NCBI GenBank assembly: GCA_002686195.1
Contig: NZAS01000023.1
Location: forward strand, 1-55,295
Length of the DNA: 55,295 bases
Source: Candidatus Pacearchaeota archaeon
GTDB taxonomy: Archaea; Nanoarchaeota; Nanoarchaeia; Pacearchaeales; GW2011-AR1
Direction of reading: 5' to 3'
Part shown: positions 1-7,443 of the stretch, one piece after another
How positions within the stretch are numbered: position 1 is the first letter of the stretch
How the letters are laid out: each line of letters opens with the position of its first letter
The notes under the pieces: model-generated
Seen by the model: only the letters and a program-made list of their open reading frames with translations
What the model was told of the DNA's origin: nothing
The model's database searches: none
Translations under genes and position numbers: made by a program

Positions 1-584
1 TCAACGTTGTTGATCGTGCGCAGCAGAAGGCTCGTCAGGAAATTCAGGCACAGGAAGACGCTAACGTCTTTGCTGCTCTTGAGTTTGCTGGGGATAACGG
101 CCAGGGTGGTGAAAATGCCCCCACTGTTCTTGATGCAGGTGATGGAATCGCTGCAGCAACCACTGGAACTGGTAGCCTTCAGAAGGTTGGTATGCTTAAT
201 CTTAAGCGACAAGTTGATCGTTGGGACTTAGTTACTTCTAAGTACTTCCTCAACATCAATGAGTTCACCGACATTCTTGGTTGGGAATCTGCTGGCGCAG
301 CTGGTGGTTCTCAGGTCGATCCAGTCACTCAGCGTGAACTGCTTCAGACCGGTCTTTATGGTCACATCTTTGGTGCCGATATTATCGTATCCAAGGTTGT
401 TCCTTCGGGCCGTGCTTTTGCTTGCGCTGATCCAGAGTTTGTTGGTGTGATGCCTGTCCGTCAGGACATTGAGGTACTTCCCGCTGATGAACCCAAGCAG
501 CTTAAGCTTGGTTGGGTTGTTAATGAGATCATTGGAATCGGTATTGTTAACCCTCGTGGTGTCGCTACTGGTGTCATGACCTAA
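1..584 (+). CDS. Major capsid protein, C-terminal part (start lies left of window)
   Basis: The frame is open from the left edge (first full codon at position 3) to a TAA at 582-584, giving about 193 residues. The visible part begins with a helix-like stretch (VVDRAQQKARQEIQAQED), which matches the spine-helix and E-loop style of HK97-fold capsid proteins in large myophages. It continues with a glycine/alanine-rich linker and a beta-rich end (DRWDLVTSKYFLN, FGADIIVSKVVPSG, GIGIVNPRGV). The protein would form the icosahedral shell lattice. Codon use differs from most of the window: arginine is mainly CGT and lysine often AAG, where neighbours use AGA and AAA. This fits very high expression. 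A strong terminator follows directly. The family call is by recognition of sequence style, without a search. An encapsulin-type or other head shell protein of the same fold is the main alternative. Confidence 0.75.
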   Translation, partial: NVVDRAQQKARQEIQAQEDANVFAALEFAGDNGQGGENAPTVLDAGDGIAAATTGTGSLQKVGMLNLKRQVDRWDLVTSKYFLNINEFTDILGWESAGAAGGSQVDPVTQRELLQTGLYGHIFGADIIVSKVVPSGRAFACADPEFVGVMPVRQDIEVLPADEPKQLKLGWVVNEIIGIGIVNPRGVATGVMT

Positions 585-606
585 AATTAATCTTTTGATT
601 AGCTTT

Positions 607-637
607 AAAGGCATGGTGGAAACACCATGCCTTTTTT
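607..637 (+). terminator. Rho-independent terminator after the capsid gene
   Basis: A nine-base-pair stem (610-618 with 623-631) closes on a GAAA tetraloop (619-622). It is extended by A-T pairs from AAA at 607-609 and followed by a run of six T (632-637). It lies 23 bases past the capsid stop codon and would isolate the capsid message from the accessory genes downstream. Confidence 0.93.
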
Positions 638-677
638 GTTTTATACTATTTTTTATTTATAGCTTAAGGAAACATAA

Positions 678-1163
678 GTGATATCTAAAAAGTTACAAAA
701 TAGACTTAAACATATAAAAGCGACTCCTTTGAAAAATCGTGTTCAAACTTCTACCTTTTCTAGACGAGATGGAAATTATGTTATTATGGAAGAAGAAGGC
801 AGCGAGTTAGATAAATATGACACTTTTTTCGATTATGAAGAAGAATTGGCAGATCTAAAACCATCTGGAGAACAATATACAGAGATGATTGATTCGGAGC
901 CGTTTGTTATTTTAGAAGAAAAGATGGAAGATAATTCAGATATTTTTGAGCCAATCACCATGGAAGAACACAATGTTGAGGCTGATGTTAATTTGCTTAT
1001 TGATAATGAAGCAAATAAAAAATATACTGATGTAGTTGGATTTGAGTTTGTACAGTGTGAGTTTACTAAAAAAGATGGAATTAGATGCAAAAGGCAAGCA
1101 CCGAAGGGAGGCTCCATCTGCTCAACACACAAAAGATATATAGACAAACATGGCTCCAAATAG
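678..1163 (+). CDS. Hypothetical protein with C-terminal Cys3-His zinc-binding motif (DUF5763-like)
   Basis: This is a 161-residue protein with a GTG start, supported by the Shine-Dalgarno-like TAAGGA at 665-670. The first 120 residues are basic and then strongly acidic, probably disordered in part. The C-terminus holds CEFTKKDGIRCKRQAPKGG followed by ICSTH, with C127, C137, C148 and H151 spaced as a small zinc-knuckle. The pattern 'C..tkkGirCkr....g..C..H' is the one I associate with the DUF5763 family, which is common in phages and bacteria and has no settled function. It sits between the capsid terminator and a DUF5659-like gene. A nucleic-acid or protein-binding accessory role is possible but is inference. 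Confidence 0.7.
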   Translation: MISKKLQNRLKHIKATPLKNRVQTSTFSRRDGNYVIMEEEGSELDKYDTFFDYEEELADLKPSGEQYTEMIDSEPFVILEEKMEDNSDIFEPITMEEHNVEADVNLLIDNEANKKYTDVVGFEFVQCEFTKKDGIRCKRQAPKGGSICSTHKRYIDKHGSK

Positions 1164-1212
1164 TCATTGTCTTCTATTAATTTAAAATGATTTTGTACAA
1201 TAGGAACCTTAC

Positions 1213-1434
1213 ATGAATCAATACGAAACATCAGACTTAGCGTTAGCTGCGTATCTTACCTTTATGGGGCTTAAGCTCGTAAGTGCAAAAAAGCTGCCAT
1301 CTGGAAGATTTCAATTTATTATGGACGATCCTGATGGAAACGCGGATTCGCTATCCTTAGAATATTTTAGCAGTGACTTTTGTAAATTCGACAACCAAGT
1401 AAGATCGCTTAAGAAGCTTCTTTATTCTAGCTAG
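1213..1434 (+). CDS. Small hypothetical protein, DUF5659-like
   Basis: This is a 73-residue protein with an ATG start preceded by AGGAA at 1202-1206. The pattern SDLALAAYLTFMGLKL at the N-terminus, a central F.F.MDDPDG stretch and a closing VRSLKKLLYS match what I recall of DUF5659 proteins: small phage-encoded alpha/beta proteins of unknown function in which the first helix reads 'DLALAa.L...G..l'. Its stop codon overlaps the stop codon of the convergent minus-strand fibre gene inside the palindrome CTAGCTAG (1427-1434). There is no room for a terminator between the two genes, so transcripts would run into each other. Confidence 0.65.
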   Translation: MNQYETSDLALAAYLTFMGLKLVSAKKLPSGRFQFIMDDPDGNADSLSLEYFSSDFCKFDNQVRSLKKLLYSS

Positions 1435-3677
1435 CCGCAGTAGAGTATTGCGACAGCAAGACACTTCTTATAAGTCTGTCCTTCATACTCTATAGTATCG
1501 GCAATACTATCCCAATCTGGAGTTACTGTAAGTTTAGCCACTGTTTTTGATCGCATAATATCATCGTCTTGTTTTCTGCCGTAACCTGCAATCTCAGAGG
1601 ATTCGACTAAGTCGCCAGCTTCTAAATTTCCATTAATGTTTGTTATCCAAACGTTCGAATCACCAATACCGAATGTTGCTATGTGGTGCTGCCCTTCTGG
1701 TATTCCTCCAAGTCTTCCAAAGGATTTAAATGCTGGCTCTAGCCAGTAGCCATTTACAACATATTCTGGTCCAAACTCTGGTTCGTCATGATCTTGATCT
1801 TCAATGATCAGCGTTCCCGACTCATCATATTTTGCTAATTCACCATCTACGATGCCAAAAACTGTCTTTGAACCATTGGTAGTCGCCAGCCTTGTTCTTG
1901 GAAGAGCATCTTTAAGAGAGCCTTCGGGATCAAAAAAGACTTCTCCAGTTGATTCAATGATCATCCCTGGCTTTAGATTTTCATGATATTCACAAGAGGT
2001 ATCATGTCCAGCAGTAAAGCTCGTTGTTACATATGATCCGCCTTGTCCGTTAGATCTTACACGATACATGGAGTCTGATTCGGTAACGTCATATACTCTT
2101 ATTAGATATTTTCCATTAGCCAAATAATTGTCATTTCCAGCGCTATAATATTTAGCATATAACCACTGGTTTCCGAATTCAGCACTCATTCCGGTTGTGC
2201 CACCAGAATACATTGAATAGGCAGAGTCAGAGCCTGTCCTACTGGCCATATTTGCGTATGTACCAAAGCTTTTGCTGCCGAAATAAACCTCACCAGTAGT
2301 GCTTGTCTCTAAGATAATATCTCCAGATGAGTCAAGAGTCATGTCGCCACTGCATTCAAGCTCAAGAGTTCCTGTGGAATCTATTTTAGAAGCTCCTGTG
2401 AAATTTACATCACCCTCTAGATACAGATCTCTCCAAGAGCCGCTGCCAATAGCACCTAAGTCTTTGCTGTTGTCAGCCGATGGAACTAAATGCGCAGCAA
2501 CTGTAATTATACCACTCGCATCGACCGCGAGGTATTCTTGGTTGGGCCCAAGTGTAATCTTGTTACCATTAACCGTTATCTCTCCGTCGAGCAGAATATT
2601 TCCTCCAACGTGCAAAAGCTCTGTCGGATTAGTTTCTCCAATTCCAACCAGCCCTGCTGCTGTAATGCGCATATGCTCAATAAGGCCACTATCACCGGCA
2701 TCATTGGTTGCGAAACATAAGGCTGTATCATGAAGGGCGCTGGTGGCATTTTCGCATTGTGCTACGATAGCTGCTCCAATGCTGTTAGCATCAGTTTCTG
2801 TGGAAATATCGAATGCAATTCCCGCAAAAGCGTCTATTGTGTTTGTATTATTTCTTAGGGTAAGAAGAAAATCTGAATACACCTCATCGCTAAACCCGCT
2901 GAGTGGCCATGCAGTTGTATCTACATGCTCTAAGTGTAATAATGATTGAGGAGCCAGCACTCCTATCCCAACATTGCCAGAGTTATCGATCCTCATTCTT
3001 TCATCTGGACCGGCATTGCCTCCGTTTATTTGAGTATAAAATCTTAGATTTGCGCCTTCTGCGGAGCCAACATTCCAGTTCTCGCTAGCATACGATGCAA
3101 TCCAGGCTCCTTCTCCGAAGCTGGATCCAGTATCTTCAGTTCCTGCGAAATGAATTACCCCTAATGCGGCTCCATCTGTAATATTATTAACATCTCTAAT
3201 TAAATTAATATGTCCACCTATACTTTTGCTAACATCAACTGTCTCTGTAGACAGAGTCCCTCCCGACATCAATACTTCGCCATTTACTTCTAAGATGCCG
3301 ACTGTTGGAGTTCTTCCTATTCCAACCTTGCCATTTTCATCAATAATCATTCTCTCTACACCGTTGGTAGTAAGTCTGATTTTGTTTTCATCAGCATTTG
3401 CCTCTACTTCTATTTTTGTATTATTATCGGCATCTTCAATCATATCTGAATCACCGCCGCCTCCTATTCCGAGGTTTCCAACCTGAACCTTCTTTAAAGC
3501 TCCAGAGTCAGCAGAGTCGCTGATTAAAACAAAATCACCGTTTACGGCTGGATTTTTTTCTGTCTGTAGAGAGATTGCTGTACTGGCCAATTCGCTGTTA
3601 GTGACAGAGCCTGGGCCTAGATCTGCAGCGGTAACTGTTTCATCTCGTATTTGTGATCCTTTTATTCCTGTAGCCAT
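1431..3677 (-). CDS. Tail fibre / receptor-binding type protein on the minus strand
   Basis: This is a 748-residue protein with an ATG start at 3677-3675 and an AAGGA ribosome site just upstream on the minus strand. The N-terminus (MATGIKGSQIRDETVTAADL) is a typical fibre attachment start. Three shaft-type repeats follow, with the pattern 'hmRId..G.VGIG...P...L.v.g', near residues 108-133, 225-245 and 330-355. They resemble repeats in trimeric fibres that carry endosialidase-type chaperones. The last roughly 100 residues (GDLVESSEIAGYGRKQDDDI, then TVAKLT, ending AVAILYCG) match a C-terminal tip domain common in marine and T4-like phage fibres. It is the only minus-strand gene here and shares a divergent 72-base intergenic region with the gene at 3750. 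A role in host recognition is inferred from the architecture. Confidence 0.8.
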   Translation of the reverse strand: MATGIKGSQIRDETVTAADLGPGSVTNSELASTAISLQTEKNPAVNGDFVLISDSADSGALKKVQVGNLGIGGGGDSDMIEDADNNTKIEVEANADENKIRLTTNGVERMIIDENGKVGIGRTPTVGILEVNGEVLMSGGTLSTETVDVSKSIGGHINLIRDVNNITDGAALGVIHFAGTEDTGSSFGEGAWIASYASENWNVGSAEGANLRFYTQINGGNAGPDERMRIDNSGNVGIGVLAPQSLLHLEHVDTTAWPLSGFSDEVYSDFLLTLRNNTNTIDAFAGIAFDISTETDANSIGAAIVAQCENATSALHDTALCFATNDAGDSGLIEHMRITAAGLVGIGETNPTELLHVGGNILLDGEITVNGNKITLGPNQEYLAVDASGIITVAAHLVPSADNSKDLGAIGSGSWRDLYLEGDVNFTGASKIDSTGTLELECSGDMTLDSSGDIILETSTTGEVYFGSKSFGTYANMASRTGSDSAYSMYSGGTTGMSAEFGNQWLYAKYYSAGNDNYLANGKYLIRVYDVTESDSMYRVRSNGQGGSYVTTSFTAGHDTSCEYHENLKPGMIIESTGEVFFDPEGSLKDALPRTRLATTNGSKTVFGIVDGELAKYDESGTLIIEDQDHDEPEFGPEYVVNGYWLEPAFKSFGRLGGIPEGQHHIATFGIGDSNVWITNINGNLEAGDLVESSEIAGYGRKQDDDIMRSKTVAKLTVTPDWDSIADTIEYEGQTYKKCLAVAILYCG

Positions 3678-3749
3678 GTTTAATCCTTACACAGTATAGT
3701 TGTTATTCTCTTTACTTATTAATATTATAAGATAAGTAAGGATATAACT
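3678..3749. promoter_or_regulatory. Divergent intergenic region with inverted repeat
   Basis: These 72 bases separate the minus-strand fibre gene from the gene at 3750. TTACTTAT (3712-3719) and ATAAGTAA (3732-3739) form an eight-base inverted repeat around a 12-base AT-only centre. A TATAAT reads on the minus strand at 3729-3724, suitably placed to serve the fibre gene, but no clear -35 box was found. The right arm overlaps the ribosome site TAAGGA (3737-3742) of the plus-strand gene. It could act as an operator or as a hairpin masking that site; both are inference. Confidence 0.35.
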
Positions 3750-4337
3750 ATGAGACCATCAAAATATTTAACAGCAGACGAATTTAAAGGATTATTTTTT
3801 CATAATGGAAGATATTGGTTTCTTTTGTATGATGAAAAAGTGACGGTTGTGCCTGCGGTTGGGGATGTAATCGAATATGAGAATGGAGAGCGTAATATAG
3901 TTTGTTTTTACTCATCCTTGAACGAAGATGGCCATTTGGCACTTGACGTTAGAATGTTTGACGAGAAAATTGTTGCCTTAGGAAGAAGGGGCAAGGCTCA
4001 AAATGCTTTGTCTATTACATCCGAAGCAGAAGAAGGCTCCTGGCCTCCGAAGGGTTCTAGGCTTATTAGGGACGGAAGGGTTATATATCCTATTTCAAAA
4101 TGTTATTATGTAATAAATAAGCTGGTGGTGTTAAGCTTCTTGTTAAAAATGAAAGCAAAGATTCTAAGCTTCTCATTAAAAATAAAAGCAAAAGAGGGTC
4201 TTGAAAAAACAAAAGACAAGCTCTTATCGTTGCAAAATATGCCTTCACGAGTTCGGAGCGCTATTTCTGACATATTTTCAAAATTTTTAGATATATCGAA
4301 AAATATGTTAAAAAAATTAAAAAATATTTTTTATTGA
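3750..4337 (+). CDS. Hypothetical protein with lysine-rich helical C-terminus
   Basis: This is a 195-residue protein with an ATG start and TAAGGA eight bases upstream. The N-terminal 120 residues look globular, with beta strands such as GRYWFLLYDEKVTVVPAVGDV, and contain a 'YENGERNIVCFYSSL' stretch. The C-terminal 75 residues are basic and helical, with two copies of an 11-residue unit (LSFLLKMKAKI, then LSFSLKIKAKE) encoded by a 33-base direct repeat at about 4132-4197. The tail reads as an amphipathic, lysine-rich membrane- or nucleic-acid-binding helix bundle. I do not recognise a family. A long non-coding stretch follows before the next gene. Confidence 0.7.
   Translation: MRPSKYLTADEFKGLFFHNGRYWFLLYDEKVTVVPAVGDVIEYENGERNIVCFYSSLNEDGHLALDVRMFDEKIVALGRRGKAQNALSITSEAEEGSWPPKGSRLIRDGRVIYPISKCYYVINKLVVLSFLLKMKAKILSFSLKIKAKEGLEKTKDKLLSLQNMPSRVRSAISDIFSKFLDISKNMLKKLKNIFY
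4132..4197 (+). repeat. Imperfect tandem repeat, two 33-base units
   Basis: TAAGCTTCT at 4132 recurs at 4165 with closely similar downstream bases (TTAAAAATGAAAGCAAA against TTAAAAATAAAAGCAAA). The repeat keeps the reading frame and doubles an 11-residue lysine-rich unit in the gene at 3750-4337. Confidence 0.75.
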
Positions 4338-4550
4338 TAATAATATAGATTATTGCTTTATTTGTTTTAGAATTAATTTTTTCAATCAAATGCTGCTAAT
4401 ATATTTTGTAGATGCGAATATACCATGGCTATGTTTTAAAGTATATTCGTTTTAAATTAATCTCTAGTGTTGTTAGTCTTTAGTTCGTAGGCGTATAGCT
4501 ATATAATTTGCTATATGCTTTAACTTATATAATATAAAGGAGATTATATT
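4338..4550 (+). promoter_or_regulatory. Longest intergenic region; probable leader of the abundant 374-residue protein gene
   Basis: These 213 bases are very AT-rich. A perfect nine-base inverted repeat (CGAATATAC 4415-4423, GTATATTCG 4441-4449) encloses a 17-base loop and is followed by four T, so it may be a weak terminator for the upstream gene or a leader hairpin. GCTATAT repeats occur in inverted orientation near 4497-4517. The region ends with a strong ribosome site AAAGGAGA before the ATG at 4551. I see no open frame with gene-like composition and no tRNA. A promoter is expected here but no convincing -35/-10 pair was found. Confidence 0.4.
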
Positions 4551-5675
4551 ATGGCTATTATAGCTAATATTAGACCGGAACAGATTAGATCTATTACCGC
4601 GTCGTTAATATCCGCCGACGAGGCGCACAGCATTGTTGAAAAAGTTGGTGCCGATACCGATATCGGTGCGTTTGATCTTAAGGCTCAAACCTTAACATCC
4701 GACATCGCAACCGGAAACCCCCCGTTAATTGTTGCTTCGACCACCAATGTTGAGAACCTGAACGCCTCAAGCCTCAATGGCGCAACAATGGCTGAACCTG
4801 GCGCAATTGGTGGGACAACACCTGGTGATGGGGACTTCGCAGCCCTTTCTACCACAGGCCAGTTAACACTGGGCACTGAAGGAACGGCTGATGGACATTG
4901 CGTGTCAAAAGCGTATGTTGATGCACGCGCTGCTGGTTTGGATCCAAAGGAATCTGTTCACGTTGCTACCGCCGACGAGCTCGACAACCATGCGGGCTTG
5001 ACCTTTGCATATGCCAACCCTAATGGTGATGATACAACAGGTGTGGGTGCAACGCTGACTGCTTCTGGCAACGGAGTTGTAACCATTGATGGTTTGGCTT
5101 TGGCAGGCGTGGGACAAAGAGTTCTTGTAAAAGACCAAGTCGATCAGACTGAGAATGGTATTTACTTTGTATATGTTCTTGGTGCTGTAGGTGCAACTTG
5201 TATTCTTAAAAGAGCTCTAGACAATGACTCTAATGCTCTCATGTCTACGGGTTCATTTGTTTTTGTTGCAAACGGAACTGAAAACGCCAATGATGGTTAT
5301 ATCCTTTCTTACAACGATAATGTCGCAACAGACTGGGACGCAGGCGGAACTGATTTCGTATGGACTCAGTTCTCAGGCGCTGGAAACATAACCGCTGGGT
5401 CTGGTATCCGCAAGGCTGGTGATACCCTTAGTTTAGATGAATTTGTGTTGCAAATTGATCCAGACGGGAGTACTGCTGCTTTTGATCTATCAAACGCCGC
5501 GAATCATGCTAATAATATTGATGTATATTTGAACGGCCTGCTTCAGTGGCGAGGTGCCGATCAAAGTGGTGACTATGCTGTATCCTTAACAGGCGGAGGC
5601 GGAGGTTCTACACGAATCACCTTCTCTACGAATCCTGATAATGCTGATAACATCTTTGTAAGATGGCGTAGATAG
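4551..5675 (+). CDS. Abundant virion structural protein (candidate fibre- or decoration-type)
   Basis: This is a 374-residue protein with an ATG start behind AAAGGAGA. It is rich in Gly, Ala, Asn, Asp and Thr, low in Lys and nearly free of Cys. The middle contains the motif 'GQRVLVKDQVDQTENGIYFV', recurrent in phage fibre-associated and head-decoration proteins. The C-terminus (IDVYLNGLLQWRG, then ADNIFVRWRR) is a beta domain of the 'v.lNG.l...gdY' type, which the next gene also appears to carry in diverged form. Codon use is closer to the capsid gene (AACGCC, GGC, ACC and TTC are frequent) than to other neighbours. It has its own strong ribosome site and terminator. Together these suggest a high-copy virion protein; the exact location (head fibre, decoration, whisker) is unknown. 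Confidence 0.7.
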   Translation: MAIIANIRPEQIRSITASLISADEAHSIVEKVGADTDIGAFDLKAQTLTSDIATGNPPLIVASTTNVENLNASSLNGATMAEPGAIGGTTPGDGDFAALSTTGQLTLGTEGTADGHCVSKAYVDARAAGLDPKESVHVATADELDNHAGLTFAYANPNGDDTTGVGATLTASGNGVVTIDGLALAGVGQRVLVKDQVDQTENGIYFVYVLGAVGATCILKRALDNDSNALMSTGSFVFVANGTENANDGYILSYNDNVATDWDAGGTDFVWTQFSGAGNITAGSGIRKAGDTLSLDEFVLQIDPDGSTAAFDLSNAANHANNIDVYLNGLLQWRGADQSGDYAVSLTGGGGGSTRITFSTNPDNADNIFVRWRR

Positions 5676-5732
5676 AATCTGAATAGATAGAACAACTGTT
5701 TTGAATTGAATAAAATATTTGACTTATTTTTG

Positions 5733-5765
5733 AAGAGGGGAGGGTAATTCCTCCCCTCTTATTTT
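5733..5765 (+). terminator. Rho-independent terminator after the 374-residue protein gene
   Basis: A perfect 11-base-pair GC-rich stem (AAGAGGGGAGG 5733-5743 with CCTCCCCTCTT 5750-5760) closes on a six-base loop and is followed by ATTTT. The U-tract is short, but the stem is the strongest in the window. Confidence 0.88.
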
Positions 5766-5803
5766 CACTACTAATTTTAAATAACAATATTAAGGAGATA
5801 AAC

Positions 5804-6184
5804 ATGGCTGGCACAAGTTATACAGTACCTGCAATTTTGGTTAATGGAAAATACCAAAGAAGATTTAGAACTTCCGATGGAACTTTTAGAACTGAAATCT
5901 TAGAAGATGATGATATAGGCGGAGTTTCAACAAGCACTGTTGCCAATGTAGTTGCTAATTTTGTTGTAGAAGATATGTCAACAAAAATAGCAACAGGAGT
6001 TGCGACATTAACAACAGACAAGGACTTTATCAGTACAAGCATTTGTGTATATTTCAATGGAATGAATATAACGCAAAATATAACAGTGATTAATGATAAC
6101 TCTTTTAATGTTGATACTCATTGGGCAAACCTTTTTGTAAATGGAGATGACACTCTATTGGCTGTTTATTTTACTAGCGAATAA
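5804..6184 (+). CDS. Small virion-associated protein with C-terminal 'NG' beta domain
   Basis: This is a 126-residue protein whose ATG follows AAGGAGA at 5792-5798. The start (YTVPAILVNGKYQRRFRTSDGTFRTEILEDD) is beta-rich. The C-terminal half (VYFNGMNITQNITVINDNS, then LLAVYFTSE) resembles the end of the preceding 374-residue protein (VYLNGLLQWRG, then IFVRWRR). This suggests a shared small beta-sandwich used in virion assembly. It lies between a strong terminator and two more small beta-domain genes, in a position where head-neck or whisker genes are often found. No specific function can be assigned. Confidence 0.6.
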   Translation: MAGTSYTVPAILVNGKYQRRFRTSDGTFRTEILEDDDIGGVSTSTVANVVANFVVEDMSTKIATGVATLTTDKDFISTSICVYFNGMNITQNITVINDNSFNVDTHWANLFVNGDDTLLAVYFTSE

Positions 6185-6204
6185 AATAGGAGAGAAATAA
6201 TATA

Positions 6205-6528
6205 ATGGCAATGGGAAGTTATAGTTTAGGAACTTCGGTGAGAATACCTCTTCAGGTTACAGAGGGAGCTATTGCAGAAACCGGCAGTATATCACCAACA
6301 ATACAATCAATTGTAAAACCAAATGGAGCTTCGGACTCTGGATTTCCAGTTGCTATGACCGAGCTTGACAGTGATTATGGTGCATATTATTATGATTACA
6401 CACCAGAGTCTATAGGGGACTATATAGTAATTATTATCTTTACAGTTGATGCTCAAGAGTATACAACTCTTGAAAATTTTACAGTTAAGTCTGCAGCAAG
6501 AACAGCCCCAAGAGCGGAGTCAAGATAA
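6205..6528 (+). CDS. Small Ig-like beta-sandwich virion protein
   Basis: This is a 107-residue protein with an ATG start and AGGAGAG upstream. The pattern (GTSVRIPLQVTEG, then P.IQSIVKPNG, DSDYGAYYYDYTPESIGDY, LENFTV) reads as one Ig-like or bacterial-surface-type beta sandwich. The following gene starts with a recognisably similar domain of the same length and order. The stop codon overlaps the next start in TAATG (6526-6530), so translation is probably coupled and the two products may sit together in the particle. The function is unknown; a neck or connector accessory role is inferred from position. Confidence 0.6.
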   Translation: MAMGSYSLGTSVRIPLQVTEGAIAETGSISPTIQSIVKPNGASDSGFPVAMTELDSDYGAYYYDYTPESIGDYIVIIIFTVDAQEYTTLENFTVKSAARTAPRAESR

Positions 6529-7436
6529 TGGCAAACAATAGAAACAAAGCAATTAGAGGCGAAGATGTAGAACTTAGTATTCAATACTATGGTCCAGATG
6601 GTCTTGCTGCAAACGCTGATGCTACTCCAGAGCTTAAAATTACAGATCCAGATGGCGCAACAATTCTTGCCACCACTTCCACGGGAGTCTCAAAGTCTGA
6701 TACGGGATTGTATGTTTATACATACAGCGTAAGCAGCACTGCAGATAAAGGCCTATGGACAGACACCTGGACAGCAGACGTAGATGGCGTAACTCTTTCA
6801 AACGAATTTAAATTTTTAACAACCGATGAGGCCTCTGCAGTTGCAGGAACGGCAACTCTCGGTGATGATGTTGAATTTGATTTTTCAGAATCAGAACTTA
6901 CAGGTCTAAATATCTTGCTTAAGATTCTCAAGGCAAAGTTAAGATCTGACGGACAAAAGCCAAGCAGAGATGAGTATGGTGCATTTATTACAGACGGATA
7001 TGGAGAGTTGGTCATGGAAGACTGCAATGTATTCAGTGATGAATTGCTGGCCTGCTTTCTTTGCTCGGCACTTTCTGAATTTAATATGATTCCATTTTTT
7101 ACAGCATATACATTTGCAGATGAAATAATTTATAAGACATTCTCTGCAGCAATTACAGAAGGCGCTCATATAGTGGCGCTAGCATCGCAATCTATGGTAG
7201 AAAAAGGAAGAGATTTCCAGATTAGCGATGGAGGCATCTCTTATCAACCTCCTGCATTGGGAGACTTTTTGCAGTCTCAATATCAAGCTTTCCTTACCTC
7301 GTATCGTGAACGACTAAAGTTTATAAAGAACAGCATTCGTCCAGGTCCGGCATCTTTCGGAACATTTACAAACTTAAGTTCTGGAGCGCCTGCATTTGTT
7401 AGGTTGCGTCACTTAAGATCAAGGCGTATAATATAG
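6528..7436 (+). CDS. Putative neck / head-tail junction structural protein
   Basis: This is a 302-residue protein translated from an ATG that overlaps the previous stop. Residues 1-100 are an Ig-like beta domain related to the preceding gene. A helical second half follows: LNILLKILKAKL, the region GYGELVMEDCNVFSDELL, then the motif near residues 227-242 (GRDFQISDGGISYQPP) and QSQYQAFLTSYRERLKFIKN. The 'dfqisDGGiSyqpP' and 'Y...l..iKnsirP' pattern is one I associate with conserved structural proteins near the neck genes of large Bacillus-type and marine myophages. A head-completion or connector role is plausible but not certain. Confidence 0.55.
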   Translation: MANNRNKAIRGEDVELSIQYYGPDGLAANADATPELKITDPDGATILATTSTGVSKSDTGLYVYTYSVSSTADKGLWTDTWTADVDGVTLSNEFKFLTTDEASAVAGTATLGDDVEFDFSESELTGLNILLKILKAKLRSDGQKPSRDEYGAFITDGYGELVMEDCNVFSDELLACFLCSALSEFNMIPFFTAYTFADEIIYKTFSAAITEGAHIVALASQSMVEKGRDFQISDGGISYQPPALGDFLQSQYQAFLTSYRERLKFIKNSIRPGPASFGTFTNLSSGAPAFVRLRHLRSRRII

Positions 7437-7443
7437 TATTGAA

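Noticed and set aside
7..231. Short plus-strand open frame near the left edge
   Set aside because: It is out of frame with the capsid gene, whose frame is open across the same bases with coherent capsid-like sequence.
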